64,000 nt of DNA from Paenibacillus sp. LS1 (GCF_026013365.1 NZ_JAPDOE010000001.1:1-64000), one strand, 5' to 3'; positions 17,913 to 26,974 are shown, counted from the stretch's first letter. Notes: generated from the sequence alone by a model not told the origin. Numbers and translations are program-made.

Positions 17913-18932
17913 TTAAGTTAAATCCACAACCACTTTAACCGTTCCTTTGGCCTGAATGGCTGTATTAAAAGCTTCCTGGATATCATCCAGTTTATATACC
18001 TGTGTTACAAGGGTCGACAATTCATGATGGAAGTGGGTCAGATGTTCCACAACCTTGCTGAAATCCTCGTGCGTGTATCCACTAGAACCTTTCACTTGCA
18101 CTTCTTTGGACATCACCTGTTGCAGGCTGATAGGCACCTCGGTTTTGTAAACGGCAATAATGGAGATTCTGGCCTGCGGTTTGACGATCTTCATGATCTT
18201 CTCGAACAACACCGGAGCACCAGCCGCATCGATAAATACATCGACATTCGGCACCTCAACGCCGTATACATTCACGGTACCGTAGTGTACAGCAAGTCCC
18301 TCTTCAAGTGTAGTAGCCGAGGTATTCACGGTTAGAGCACCGAGTCCTGCAGCTTTGGCGAGACGCCATTCATCGATATCGACAACACATACCTGTTTCA
18401 TGCCCTCAGCAATCAGACTTGCAGCAGCCAGCAGGCCAATCGGACCCGCGCCCATGACGACAATTCGATCTTCAGGTTTCGGATCTGCACTGAATGCACC
18501 ATGTCGTCCTACGCTCATAGGCTCAATCAATGAGGCTACTTCTGCCGGAACACTTGCATCTATTTCATATAAGTTATAATCAAGCTTGGCTTCTTCCACC
18601 AGTACATACTGGGAGAATCCGGAGCATTCCAGCGATTTGCGCCGTCCGACTTTTTTGGCGGTAATGGGATTAATGCCTACACGCATCCCGATGTGGATCT
18701 CCGAAGCAACGTCAGATCCGATCTCAACAACTTCACCAACCATCTCATGTCCAAATTCAGAGCCCAGGCTGATGCCCATATCCCCTTGACCCACTTTAAC
18801 AATATTAATATCGGTTCCGCAGATTCCACCGCGCAGATTTCGTACCAGAACATCGGTTGGACCAACAACCGGCATTGGTTTTTCTTCCACACGAATATCA
18901 TTTTTACCATAATAAATAGCTGCTTTCATCAT
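17913..18932 (-). CDS. Zinc-type alcohol dehydrogenase (MDR family)
   Basis: A 339-residue medium-chain dehydrogenase/reductase. The catalytic zinc region is GICGTDINIV and SEFGHEMVGEV (Cys and His ligands), and the Rossmann motif is VVMGAGPIGLLAAASL near residue 165. It resembles sorbitol, threonine or butanediol dehydrogenases and oxidises an alcohol with NAD(P). The loop that normally carries four structural zinc cysteines has only one (KSLECSGFSQY), so the structural zinc is probably absent. AAGGAG precedes the first ATG. Confidence 0.88.
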   Translation of the reverse strand: MMKAAIYYGKNDIRVEEKPMPVVGPTDVLVRNLRGGICGTDINIVKVGQGDMGISLGSEFGHEMVGEVVEIGSDVASEIHIGMRVGINPITAKKVGRRKSLECSGFSQYVLVEEAKLDYNLYEIDASVPAEVASLIEPMSVGRHGAFSADPKPEDRIVVMGAGPIGLLAAASLIAEGMKQVCVVDIDEWRLAKAAGLGALTVNTSATTLEEGLAVHYGTVNVYGVEVPNVDVFIDAAGAPVLFEKIMKIVKPQARISIIAVYKTEVPISLQQVMSKEVQVKGSSGYTHEDFSKVVEHLTHFHHELSTLVTQVYKLDDIQEAFNTAIQAKGTVKVVVDLT

Positions 18933-19126
18933 GACTCACTCCTTATAACTGATTATCATTCACTGCTTGAGCGACTGAGTACGTTTATCATGATGCAGCG
19001 ATGTTTCCGTGTTGTTTGAATATTGTTTATGAGATATTAATTTAAGAGATGATAGATAGACGGTTTAAACAATTTTTTAACATCTGGACATTATAATGAG
19101 GACATGTAGCTCGAAAGGATGATTAG

Positions 19127-19798
19127 ATGATCAAAATACTTGTGGTAGAGGACGACATTAAACTGAATCGTATTATCTGTACATATCTAACCAATAACGG
19201 ATATCACGCTATCGGATGCTTTAATCCGCGAGAGGCGTATGATTTGATGTATAACGACATGTACGATCTTCTGATTTCCGATGTCATGATGCCAGAGATC
19301 GACGGATTTGAGTTTGCCGAGACGGTGAGACAGATTAATAAAACCATTCCCATTCTTTTTGTCACAGCACGTGACGATATTTCCTCGAAACAAAAGGGGT
19401 ATCAGGCAGGGATTGATGATTATATGGTCAAACCCGTGGATCTGGACGAGCTCGTCCTGCGTGTAGGTGCGCTGTTAAGGCGGGCCAATATTGCCCATGA
19501 GAAGAAACTGAGTGTAGGAAGTCTGTTGATGGATGCAAATGATATGACAACAACGGTGAATGGAGAGGAAGTTTCCGTAACTGTGCGAGAATTCAATATC
19601 CTTTACAAATTGCTTTCCTATCCCAAGCACACCTTTTCCCGTGCACAGCTGATGGACGAGTTCTGGGGCATAGACAGTCAGACCAGCCTGCGTGCAGTGG
19701 ACGTATACATTGTGAAACTTCGGGACAAGTTCTCCGTGTGTGAGGATTTTAAAATCGTGACAGTGCACGGACTTGGCTACAAGGCCGTATTGCAATGA
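19127..19798 (+). CDS. Two-component response regulator, OmpR/PhoB family
   Basis: A 223-residue regulator: receiver domain (1-120) with acidic pocket VVEDDIKL, phospho-accepting Asp in LLISDVMMPEIDGFE near residue 51, switch Thr in ILFVTARDD and Lys in YMVKPVD, then a winged-helix DNA-binding domain (about 130-222) with FSRAQLMDEFWG and VDVYIVKLRDKF. It overlaps the kinase start by four bases. TATAAT lies at 19092-19097 but no good -35 box is seen. Confidence 0.93.
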   Translation: MIKILVVEDDIKLNRIICTYLTNNGYHAIGCFNPREAYDLMYNDMYDLLISDVMMPEIDGFEFAETVRQINKTIPILFVTARDDISSKQKGYQAGIDDYMVKPVDLDELVLRVGALLRRANIAHEKKLSVGSLLMDANDMTTTVNGEEVSVTVREFNILYKLLSYPKHTFSRAQLMDEFWGIDSQTSLRAVDVYIVKLRDKFSVCEDFKIVTVHGLGYKAVLQ

Positions 19799-20862
19799 GC
19801 AAGACACAGATCACGGACGTGCGAATTAAAAAGCCACTACTATCATGGAAAGAGTTTCTCGGTACGTATCTCTTGTTGTCTACGTTGACCGCAGGACAAG
19901 CTCTCATCTATAACGCCTATCTGCCCGTGGGTTATGTCCCATGGCCTTACATTTTCGGTATCTCGGGTTACTGGGTCATCGTCAGTCTTATTTTTTGTCT
20001 GGTGACGGCAAGGCAGAAGTATAATGCCTTCGATAAGCCAATGCGCAAACTCAGTGAGGCTGCGAAGCAGGTAGCGGAAGGAGATTTCTCCGTATATCTG
20101 GAACCGATTCACCGGGCGGATAAGCAGAACTACGTGGATGTGATGTTCGAGGATTTTAATAAAATGGTAGAAGAGCTGAACAGTATTGAAACGTTGAAAA
20201 ATGATTTCATCTCCAATGTATCTCACGAGATTAAGACACCGTTATCGGTCATCCACGGCTATGCCATGGCGTTGCAGCAGGATGATATACGTCCAGAACT
20301 CCGAAAAGAGTACACAGACACCATCATTTCTTCCACGAACAAACTTGCGACTCTCGTCGTTAATATCCTGAAGCTGAACAAATTGGAGAATCAGGAAATT
20401 ATCCCTGCTGCCGAGCCTTATGATCTGTGCAGGCAGCTTGCTGAATGTGCTCTTTCTTTTGAACAGACCTGGGAAGAAAAAGATATTGAATTCATGGTGG
20501 ATATCGAAGATCGTGCCATTATTCGTGCGGAAGAAAGTATGCTGGAGATCGTATGGCATAATCTCTTCTCCAATGCGCTCAAATTCACATCTCCCGGAGG
20601 GAAGATCATCCTCAAGCAGACATCGGATGAAGACACCATTACAGTCATGGTATCGGACACAGGCTGTGGCATGAATGAAGAAACGATGAAACATATCTTC
20701 GATAAATTCTTTCAAGGGGACCCCTCCCATCACGGAGAGGGGAATGGACTTGGCCTCGCTCTTTCGTTGCGTGTCATTGAGTTGGTAGGTGGTGCTATTT
20801 CGGTGGAGAGCGAACCCCAGAAGGGCACAACCTTCACCGTTAAGCTAAAAGTGGGAGAGTAA
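19795..20862 (+). CDS. Sensor histidine kinase
   Basis: A 355-residue membrane kinase paired with the preceding regulator. Two transmembrane helices (about 20-38 and 54-74) enclose only a short outer loop, followed by a HAMP linker (about 76-125), the HisKA dimerisation helix with phospho-His in SNVSHEIKTPLSVIHG and an ATPase domain with N box WHNLFSNALKFTSP, DTGCGMNEE and GNGLGLALS. The short sensor loop suggests detection of membrane or cell envelope stress. Start ATGA overlaps the regulator stop. Confidence 0.92.
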   Translation: MSKTQITDVRIKKPLLSWKEFLGTYLLLSTLTAGQALIYNAYLPVGYVPWPYIFGISGYWVIVSLIFCLVTARQKYNAFDKPMRKLSEAAKQVAEGDFSVYLEPIHRADKQNYVDVMFEDFNKMVEELNSIETLKNDFISNVSHEIKTPLSVIHGYAMALQQDDIRPELRKEYTDTIISSTNKLATLVVNILKLNKLENQEIIPAAEPYDLCRQLAECALSFEQTWEEKDIEFMVDIEDRAIIRAEESMLEIVWHNLFSNALKFTSPGGKIILKQTSDEDTITVMVSDTGCGMNEETMKHIFDKFFQGDPSHHGEGNGLGLALSLRVIELVGGAISVESEPQKGTTFTVKLKVGE

Positions 20863-20894
20863 CATATAGCCTATTTCCGTGAGCTGTAATAGCT

Positions 20895-20931
20895 AAGCCT
20901 GAATTCGAAATCATCGAATTCAGGCTTTTAT
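20895..20931 (+). terminator. Terminator after the two-component pair
   Basis: Perfect stem AAGCCTGAATTCGA paired with TCGAATTCAGGCTT around a short loop, then T residues. It separates the kinase from the next operon. Confidence 0.9.
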
Positions 20932-21036
20932 TCATATTTCGTAAACATTTCATAAGCAACTTATAAACATTTGCTCGGTACGATAGGAACATCCAATGAG
21001 GGATATAGGAAAACAATTGAAGGAGTGATGACACAG

Positions 21037-21570
21037 ATGAGTGAGATGATCAGAACAGAACATAGCTTCGTCGGCTATGAATATAAAGACGTTATTGTTA
21101 AGCAAGATGTTGAATCAATTTATACGGATGGATATGCGCACTTCGGCTGGATTCTGGAAGCTACTTCAACACCATTTCAAAACGTGGGTTCCGTCACGAT
21201 GAAGTTCAAGCGGGATCGCAAGATTCGGAACAAAGCGGAGTTGACCCGCCTGCAAAGACAATTCGAATCCTGTGTTACCGAGATAGCAACATTGGAACGA
21301 TTCAAGATTATGGGAGCTTCTGCCGTTGCTTATATCATCGGAATTGTCGGTACAGCTTGTATGGCTGGCTCGGTGTTTGCATATCAGGCCAACATGCTGC
21401 CTCTTACCATTACTCTGGCGATCCCTGGTTTCGCAGGCTGGATTATCCCGTATTTCAGCTATTGCGGGCTTCGCAAGAAAAAGTCCAATAAGGTAACGCC
21501 TTACATCGACAAGAAATATGACGAAATATACGAGGTATGTGAAAAGGCGAATGGTCTGCTCGCCAAGTAG
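21037..21570 (+). CDS. Unknown membrane protein with two central helices
   Basis: A 177-residue protein I do not recognise. An N-terminal soluble part of about 90 residues has mixed strands and basic residues; two hydrophobic helices follow (about 92-115 and 120-140, starting ASAVAYIIGIVGTACMAG), then a basic cytoplasmic tail with KKKSNKVTPYIDKKYDEIYE. ATG 21037 lies about 10 bases after AGGAG; ATG 21028 is too close. It begins an apparent operon with another membrane protein, a membrane peptide, a chemoreceptor and an esterase. Confidence 0.75.
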   Translation: MSEMIRTEHSFVGYEYKDVIVKQDVESIYTDGYAHFGWILEATSTPFQNVGSVTMKFKRDRKIRNKAELTRLQRQFESCVTEIATLERFKIMGASAVAYIIGIVGTACMAGSVFAYQANMLPLTITLAIPGFAGWIIPYFSYCGLRKKKSNKVTPYIDKKYDEIYEVCEKANGLLAK

Positions 21571-21582
21571 TGTGAATATCCT

Positions 21583-22281
21583 ATGAAAATGAAGACATAC
21601 TTGAAGTCCATGTGGGCCCGTTACCTTGGAAATAAGCAAGATCGAACGGCCATGATCAACGTTGCTTCCCTTGTTATCAATGCTTTGATCGGAATAGGCA
21701 AGTTAATCCTGGGGATCTATCTGTTTTCCGGGTGGTTCATTACGAATGCTGTGTATTATCTGATTCTGTGTGTAGCCAAAGGGCAGGTACTTCAACAATA
21801 TAAAGTTGCCAAAGGAATGGAGACTCCCCAAGAGAGATATGCATTGGAGCTTACGGTCTATAAGCGCGGAGGTCTTTTCCTTTGCTTTCTGGGCGTGTCC
21901 TATTCAATAGTCTGCCTGCGAATGTATCTGATCGGCGATGCCTTTATCTATAGCGGCATGATTGTGTATGTCGTAGCTACAGTTGCCTTTACCAAGCTGG
22001 CTTTTGCCATATATGGTACCTGGGCTAATCGTCATCTCCATAACCCAATTATGTCTACATTGAAAATGATTAATTTCACCGATGCCATGGTATCCATCGT
22101 CGTGACGCAAGCGACACTGCTTACCATGCAAGCCTCACCTCTTGCATTAAAAACCAGTAGCCTGTTTGGCATGGGATGCAGTGCTTTATTTTGTCTGATG
22201 GGAGTCTGGATGATGTTCCACAAGAACAAGGACTCCAATAGGGAGCAGGGGAGTGCAACAAACGAACAGGGAGATGAATGA
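21583..22281 (+). CDS. Unknown six-helix membrane protein
   Basis: A 232-residue integral membrane protein with about six hydrophobic helices and a charged C-terminal tail. The first helix pair (NALIGIGKLILGIYL, then FITNAVYYLILCVAKG) recalls cation diffusion facilitators, but the metal-binding Asp/His residues of that family are not obvious, so that link is only a suggestion. It begins 12 bases after the previous stop with no good ribosome site, so translation is probably coupled. A 26-codon gene follows. Confidence 0.75.
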   Translation: MKMKTYLKSMWARYLGNKQDRTAMINVASLVINALIGIGKLILGIYLFSGWFITNAVYYLILCVAKGQVLQQYKVAKGMETPQERYALELTVYKRGGLFLCFLGVSYSIVCLRMYLIGDAFIYSGMIVYVVATVAFTKLAFAIYGTWANRHLHNPIMSTLKMINFTDAMVSIVVTQATLLTMQASPLALKTSSLFGMGCSALFCLMGVWMMFHKNKDSNREQGSATNEQGDE

Positions 22282-22293
22282 GGAGGGATTCAC

Positions 22294-22374
22294 ATGGAAT
22301 GGTGTTATGTACTCCTGCTCAATATCATTTTAATCATGACCAAAATCATCGCAGAGCAGTTCACAAGTCGTTGA
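22294..22374 (+). CDS. 26-residue membrane peptide
   Basis: A short frame with a strong AGGAGGG 6 bases before its ATG. The product has a hydrophobic core (CYVLLLNIILIM) and a short polar end with Lys, Glu, Gln and Arg, fitting a single membrane-spanning peptide. It fills the gap between the six-helix protein and the chemoreceptor, and all three are close enough for one transcript. It may be a regulatory peptide or small subunit of a neighbour. The ribosome site and hydrophobicity are the only evidence. Confidence 0.55.
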   Translation: MEWCYVLLLNIILIMTKIIAEQFTSR

Positions 22375-22386
22375 GGGGGAATTACC

Positions 22387-23853
22387 ATGCAAGTTATGGA
22401 CAACAGCTTTTTTAGAAACAACACCGCCAAAGTAAATAAAATCATTGCCACGATTCTATGGCTGACACTGGTCGCATTCTGCTTTTTCATAAGTAGTAAG
22501 CAGGTTGAACTTGCAGTCGTATTCTCGCTGTTCGTTGAGCTTTCCATTGCAACATTTTTGATGTATCGTAAGAAAAAACCGGTCATGACCATGGTTGTGC
22601 TAATGATTGCGATTCTGACTGCAACCACGCAATATATCCAATCTCCCGGAGCAGGTATGCTTATCGTGGTTGTGCTCTGTGTCATTTCACTCTATCTGAA
22701 CCGGGTTCTGTTGTATGGATTCGGAGCCATGTATAACATTGCTTATATCGTGATCTATTATGCGGACCATCAGCAATACGATACGACCTTTTTCATGACC
22801 ATTGGGTTCATTGAATTGACCATTGTGGCTCTGTATTTTGTATGTAAACGAGGAAGAGACTTGATTCAGGTCGCCCTCGACAAAGAAGCAGAAGCCAGAG
22901 ATCTTGTGAAGGCACTCGATAATATGGTGAAGGTGATTCGAGAGAACACATCTACGTTAAATACCGATATTGCCAGTTGTAATGATGATATCCGTAATCT
23001 GAAGCAGATGAGCGACACCGTAACATCGAACATTCAGGAAGTGACGGAAGGCATTCGCGATCAATCGGGCAGCATTACACATATCAGCGAAATGATGAAC
23101 ACGGCAGATGCGCAGATGGTGGAGATCAATCAGATGTCACATCGCCTTGCCCAAATCTCGTCCGATAACGGACAAGTTGTTCGTCAGAGCTCGGATCGAA
23201 TTGTGCAAATGGGCAATCAGATGAACATGATTAACGGAGCGGTAACCGATTCCATGACGACCGTCCAGGAATTGAACCAAAGCATGGATGATGTGAATAC
23301 CTTCCTGGCGGCCATTAACCAGATCGCGGATCAGACCCATCTGCTGGCATTGAATGCCAACATCGAAGCATCAAGAGCAGGGGAAGCTGGAGCTGGCTTT
23401 GCCGTCGTAGCCCATGAAGTCAAGAAGCTTGCACAGGAAAGCTCCGATACGGTCAAACAAATTAATGAGATCATTCATAATATCAAAAGAAAGACACAGC
23501 TCGTGGTGGAGAAGGCCGCCATCGGCAATGCTGCCGTAAAAGAAGGAGAAGCGATCACTGGACAGGTACTTGAGAGTTTCGACCACATCAGGTCCACATT
23601 CGAGCATGTTGATCATTACATAGCTAAGGAATTAGACATGACGGATCAGATGAGCCTGATCTTTACTCAAGTACGAACGCAAGTGGATCATATTTCCGAT
23701 ATTTCGCAAGAACATGCCGTCGCAACGGAAGGTGTACTGGCAACGACACAAGAACAGGAAAATAACATTGATGTTATCTACGAATTCATTGGCAGAATAA
23801 ATCATTCAAGTCTGCGGTTGCAGGAACTCATTGGTAATCATAATAAGGAGTGA
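22387..23853 (+). CDS. Methyl-accepting chemotaxis protein with six-helix membrane sensor
   Basis: A 488-residue receptor. Six hydrophobic helices lie in residues 15-155 with short loops and no large outer domain and no clear HAMP; the cytoplasmic signalling part follows (about 175-480). The hairpin tip that binds CheA/CheW is visible as DQTHLLALNANIEASRAGE. Membrane-embedded sensing is therefore likely. GAGGGGG lies 6 bases before ATG 22387. The next gene starts 6 bases after its stop. Confidence 0.9.
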   Translation: MQVMDNSFFRNNTAKVNKIIATILWLTLVAFCFFISSKQVELAVVFSLFVELSIATFLMYRKKKPVMTMVVLMIAILTATTQYIQSPGAGMLIVVVLCVISLYLNRVLLYGFGAMYNIAYIVIYYADHQQYDTTFFMTIGFIELTIVALYFVCKRGRDLIQVALDKEAEARDLVKALDNMVKVIRENTSTLNTDIASCNDDIRNLKQMSDTVTSNIQEVTEGIRDQSGSITHISEMMNTADAQMVEINQMSHRLAQISSDNGQVVRQSSDRIVQMGNQMNMINGAVTDSMTTVQELNQSMDDVNTFLAAINQIADQTHLLALNANIEASRAGEAGAGFAVVAHEVKKLAQESSDTVKQINEIIHNIKRKTQLVVEKAAIGNAAVKEGEAITGQVLESFDHIRSTFEHVDHYIAKELDMTDQMSLIFTQVRTQVDHISDISQEHAVATEGVLATTQEQENNIDVIYEFIGRINHSSLRLQELIGNHNKE

Positions 23854-23858
23854 TAACG

Positions 23859-24743
23859 ATGGATCAACAACAACAAATGGCAATGGTACAACGTATGCGT
23901 CAAAATGTCGTCGGTACAGGTGCAGCTCTTCAACCCAGTTCCGCGTATGCTGTCACAGTGGAAGAAGTCATGATTCCTACGACAAAAGGTGATACGCGTG
24001 TACTGGTGTATAAACCGGATAGGGATCATTCCGCTCCTCTGCCAGTTTTCTTCAATATGCATGGGGGTGGCTTCATCTTCGGACAAGCAGAGATGGATGA
24101 TCCATGGTGTCGCCTGATCGCTGATCGTGCTAATTGTGTGGTTATCAATATCGATTACAGTCTTGCACCAGAGCATAAGTTTCCAACAGCGGTACACGAA
24201 TGTTACGACGCTGTAAAGTGGGTACACGCCAATCCCGAATCCTTATCGGTTAACCCGTCGCTATTCGCCATTGGGGGGCATAGTGCTGGTGGTAATCTTG
24301 CTGCAGCAGTATGTTTGTTGAATCAGCAACGTGGAAGCGAGCTGCCAATTATTCTTCAAATTATGGATTATGCCGTGTTGGATGTGGCTACAGATCCGGC
24401 CGAGAAACCGAGTTTTGAAGAAGCGATTCCAGCCGATATCGCCAGAACGTTCAACGCGATGTACCTTGTTACGCCTGAAGATGCACATGACCCGTTAGCT
24501 TCACCTGTGCTCGCAAAATCATTAGAGGGAATTCCGGAAGCATTGATCATTACTGCGGAGAAAGATTCACTAGCTCAAGAAGCGAGAACATATGCAGCAA
24601 GGCTGAAAGCAAGTGGTGTGAAGGTGACTCTTAAGGAGTATGAGGGGGCCGCTCATGGATTTACGCATTTCGGCGACCTCCAGATGGCTGAGGATGCCTG
24701 GTATCGGATGAGTGACAAGATTAGAGAGGCATTTTCTAAATAA
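23859..24743 (+). CDS. Alpha/beta hydrolase, HSL/acetyl esterase family
   Basis: A 294-residue esterase of the hormone-sensitive-lipase group: HGGGF as oxyanion motif near residue 69, catalytic Ser in GGHSAGGNLAA near 148, Asp in ITAEKDSLA and His in GAAHGFTHF near 263. It hydrolyses short-chain esters in the cytoplasm. AAGGAG, overlapping the chemoreceptor stop, lies 8 bases before ATG 23859. It closes the operon before a strong terminator. Confidence 0.9.
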   Translation: MDQQQQMAMVQRMRQNVVGTGAALQPSSAYAVTVEEVMIPTTKGDTRVLVYKPDRDHSAPLPVFFNMHGGGFIFGQAEMDDPWCRLIADRANCVVINIDYSLAPEHKFPTAVHECYDAVKWVHANPESLSVNPSLFAIGGHSAGGNLAAAVCLLNQQRGSELPIILQIMDYAVLDVATDPAEKPSFEEAIPADIARTFNAMYLVTPEDAHDPLASPVLAKSLEGIPEALIITAEKDSLAQEARTYAARLKASGVKVTLKEYEGAAHGFTHFGDLQMAEDAWYRMSDKIREAFSK

Positions 24744-24789
24744 TTTAACGTGTATCAAAATTATGTTAGAAGGAATCTGGTTACCTTGA

Positions 24790-24812
24790 AGTCGCCTAAT
24801 GGCGGCTTTTTT
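24790..24812 (+). terminator. Terminator after the esterase
   Basis: AGTCGCC-TAAT-GGCGGCT and six T residues, a copy of the recurring terminator type. From here to 24974 nothing else is seen. Confidence 0.9.
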
Positions 24813-24974
24813 GGTTTATTTGTGTAGTTGTTTCAAGTGCTTGTTGAAACCAAGCTTCTGAGCTTACGGATCTGTTAATAAAGTAGATTAAGAGCGTTCT
24901 TGAAATTATTAACGATATTGTTAAGGGTAGGCGTTGCTAATTAGGAAATAATGACCAATAACAGGAGGTTTATT

Positions 24975-25052
24975 ATGAATCAGTATACGAGCCCATCCGA
25001 TATCCCGATACTTGGGTTGAGAACGGAGGAGCACGATCATGTCCTTCTTTAG
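24975..25052 (+). CDS. 25-residue leader-like ORF
   Basis: ATG 24975 follows a strong AGGAGGT at 24964-24970 and encodes a 25-residue polar peptide beginning MNQYTSPSDIPILG. Its end overlaps the start of the methyltransferase (25039) by 14 bases in another frame, a layout that would couple their translation. I recognise no family. It could be a leader peptide or the leftover start of a lost gene. Confidence 0.45.
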   Translation: MNQYTSPSDIPILGLRTEEHDHVLL

Positions 25053-25758
25053 AACATTGTCCATTCGGGCCAAGGAAGATGAACTCATGGATGACTTCTC
25101 GCTGGGAGGCGAGGAGCTGCGTGAAGCACTCCGACATCTGAGAAGGCTTAACAAAATATTTGCAGCACCTGGCCCAACTCTGGCTGGTGTGGAGAAGTTA
25201 TGGAACTCTGTCGGAAGGCCGGATAAGCTGACTCTTCTGGATGTGGGGGCAGGTTCAGGAGATGTGAACCAGAAGCTGCTGCAATGGGCGGATCGTCAGG
25301 GCATTCAATTGGAGATTACACTGGTTGATCTGACGGAAGAAGCGTGTGAGGAAGCGAGACAACTATTCCGTGATGAACCCCGAGTTCGCGTACAGCGTGC
25401 CGATCTTACACAACTGCCTGATGCTTCCGCAGATATCGTGACAGGCTCCCAGTTCGTGCATCATTTTGACGGAGATCAGCTGGTTGATATGGTTTCTCAT
25501 ATGCTGCGAGCATCCAGACACGGTGTTGTCATTAATGATATTCACCGTCACCCCGTATCCTATAAGGCGGTCTGGATTACAACACGTATGATCTCGCGCA
25601 ATCGTTACATTCGTCATGATGGCCCGCTTTCCGTTGCCAAAGGTTTTACAGGGAAGGATTGGCGGGAACTCAAACAACGGCTAAATCATGACACGATGAC
25701 CTATGAATGGAAGCCTTTATTCCGGTACTCTGTTGTTATTCCCATGAAAGGCAGGTGA
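25039..25758 (+). CDS. Class I SAM-dependent methyltransferase
   Basis: A 239-residue methyltransferase with SAM motif LLDVGAGSGDVNQK near residues 66-79, ITLVDLTEEA as the acidic loop and DIVTGSQFVHHF after motif II. GGAGGA lies 8 bases before the ATG. It is followed 6 bases later by an FAD oxidoreductase. Such methyltransferase/oxidoreductase pairs often sit in type III polyketide or quinone-like pathways; no synthase is visible here, so the pathway is inferred. Confidence 0.85.
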   Translation: MSFFRTLSIRAKEDELMDDFSLGGEELREALRHLRRLNKIFAAPGPTLAGVEKLWNSVGRPDKLTLLDVGAGSGDVNQKLLQWADRQGIQLEITLVDLTEEACEEARQLFRDEPRVRVQRADLTQLPDASADIVTGSQFVHHFDGDQLVDMVSHMLRASRHGVVINDIHRHPVSYKAVWITTRMISRNRYIRHDGPLSVAKGFTGKDWRELKQRLNHDTMTYEWKPLFRYSVVIPMKGR

Positions 25759-25764
25759 TCTTAC

Positions 25765-26913
25765 GTGTCGAAATCCATAGATGTCATCGTTATCGGAGCT
25801 GGAATTGCTGGCAGTACGTGTGCAATGCAACTGGCGGAGAGAGGGCATCGGACCCTTTTGCTGGATCGCCAGGAGTTCCCGCGTCACAAAACCTGTGGTG
25901 AGTTCATGTCACCAGAAACCAGGGAGATGCTGGAGGTTTTGGACATTCACCTTCTGGACCAAGCGAAGAAACCCAGCACCATGGATCATGCCAAAATCGT
26001 TATGCAGCAAGGCGGAGTGATTGAAGCACCGCTGCCAGGATTCGCTTATGGTATAAGCCGATATGAACTGGATCAGATTTTGCATCAGAAGGCTCTGGAA
26101 GCCGGAGCCCAGATTATGACCAAAGCGACCATTACGAGCATCGAGCAGCTTGAGGATGCCAGTTATGAGGTTCAGGTGAAACAGGGAGATGAGCGGATCA
26201 GCTACAGAGCCAAAGCCGTCATCGGAGCAAATGGCAGTAAAAAGCTTCGAGGGATGGCTTCCGCACCTGATCTGCGGGACCAAACCGTATATGTTGGCGT
26301 TAAATCTCACTTCAGTGACATTGAGATTCCCGCACGCGTGGAGTTATATTTTTGCGATGGTGGCTATGTGGGGATTTCTCCGATTGAGGATGGTACTGTG
26401 AATGTTGCCGCATTCTTGACATTGGATACCGTGCAGGGAAGTGGCAAATCCGTTATCGACTTTTTGCAGACTGCATCCCAGACGAATGTAAGCTTGGCAG
26501 CCCGTTTGGCTGAAGGAAAGCCTGTAGACGGAACGCAGGTGTCGATTGCGCCGCTGCATCTATCCAATGTTCCTGAACCGTGGTCCAAATATCCGCATAT
26601 TGGGGATGCCATGCTGGTGATACCACCCCTATGTGGAGACGGGATGTCCATTGCCCTTCGATCCTCACTCCTGTGTGCAAAGTGGACTGACAAGTACCTG
26701 CAAGGCGACATTGAACATGCGGATTGGCAGAGTAATTACACGTTGGAAGCAAGTCGTGAATTCACCCAATTGCTCAGACGCGCAAGAAGAATTCAGAAGC
26801 TGGCTTTTGCCAAAACGAATAAATTCTATCCGGGTCTGGCTCGGATGATCCCCGGTTTAGCCGCATATGTCGTGAAGGCCACGCGGTTATCCGAGATGAA
26901 TGCAGCGCGCTAA
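25765..26913 (+). CDS. FAD-dependent oxidoreductase, geranylgeranyl-reductase-like
   Basis: A 382-residue flavoprotein with the dinucleotide-binding motif VIGAGIAGSTCAMQLAERG at the start, a PRHKTCGEFM segment typical of the geranylgeranyl reductase/halogenase/UbiH group and GDAMLVIPPLCGDGMSIALR as the second FAD motif near residue 285. It should hydroxylate, oxidise or reduce a lipophilic or aromatic substrate. The start is GTG, with AGGTGAT overlapping the previous stop. It acts with the upstream methyltransferase. Confidence 0.87.
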   Translation: MSKSIDVIVIGAGIAGSTCAMQLAERGHRTLLLDRQEFPRHKTCGEFMSPETREMLEVLDIHLLDQAKKPSTMDHAKIVMQQGGVIEAPLPGFAYGISRYELDQILHQKALEAGAQIMTKATITSIEQLEDASYEVQVKQGDERISYRAKAVIGANGSKKLRGMASAPDLRDQTVYVGVKSHFSDIEIPARVELYFCDGGYVGISPIEDGTVNVAAFLTLDTVQGSGKSVIDFLQTASQTNVSLAARLAEGKPVDGTQVSIAPLHLSNVPEPWSKYPHIGDAMLVIPPLCGDGMSIALRSSLLCAKWTDKYLQGDIEHADWQSNYTLEASREFTQLLRRARRIQKLAFAKTNKFYPGLARMIPGLAAYVVKATRLSEMNAAR

Positions 26914-26946
26914 TAGGCTGAAATTTTGCTCAATACTTATGCGGAA

Positions 26947-26974
26947 GAGGTTGCTAACGGCGGCCTCTTTTTTT
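26947..26974 (+). terminator. Terminator after the FAD oxidoreductase
   Basis: GAGGTTGC-TAACG-GCGGCCTC with two G-T pairs, then eight T residues. Confidence 0.85.
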
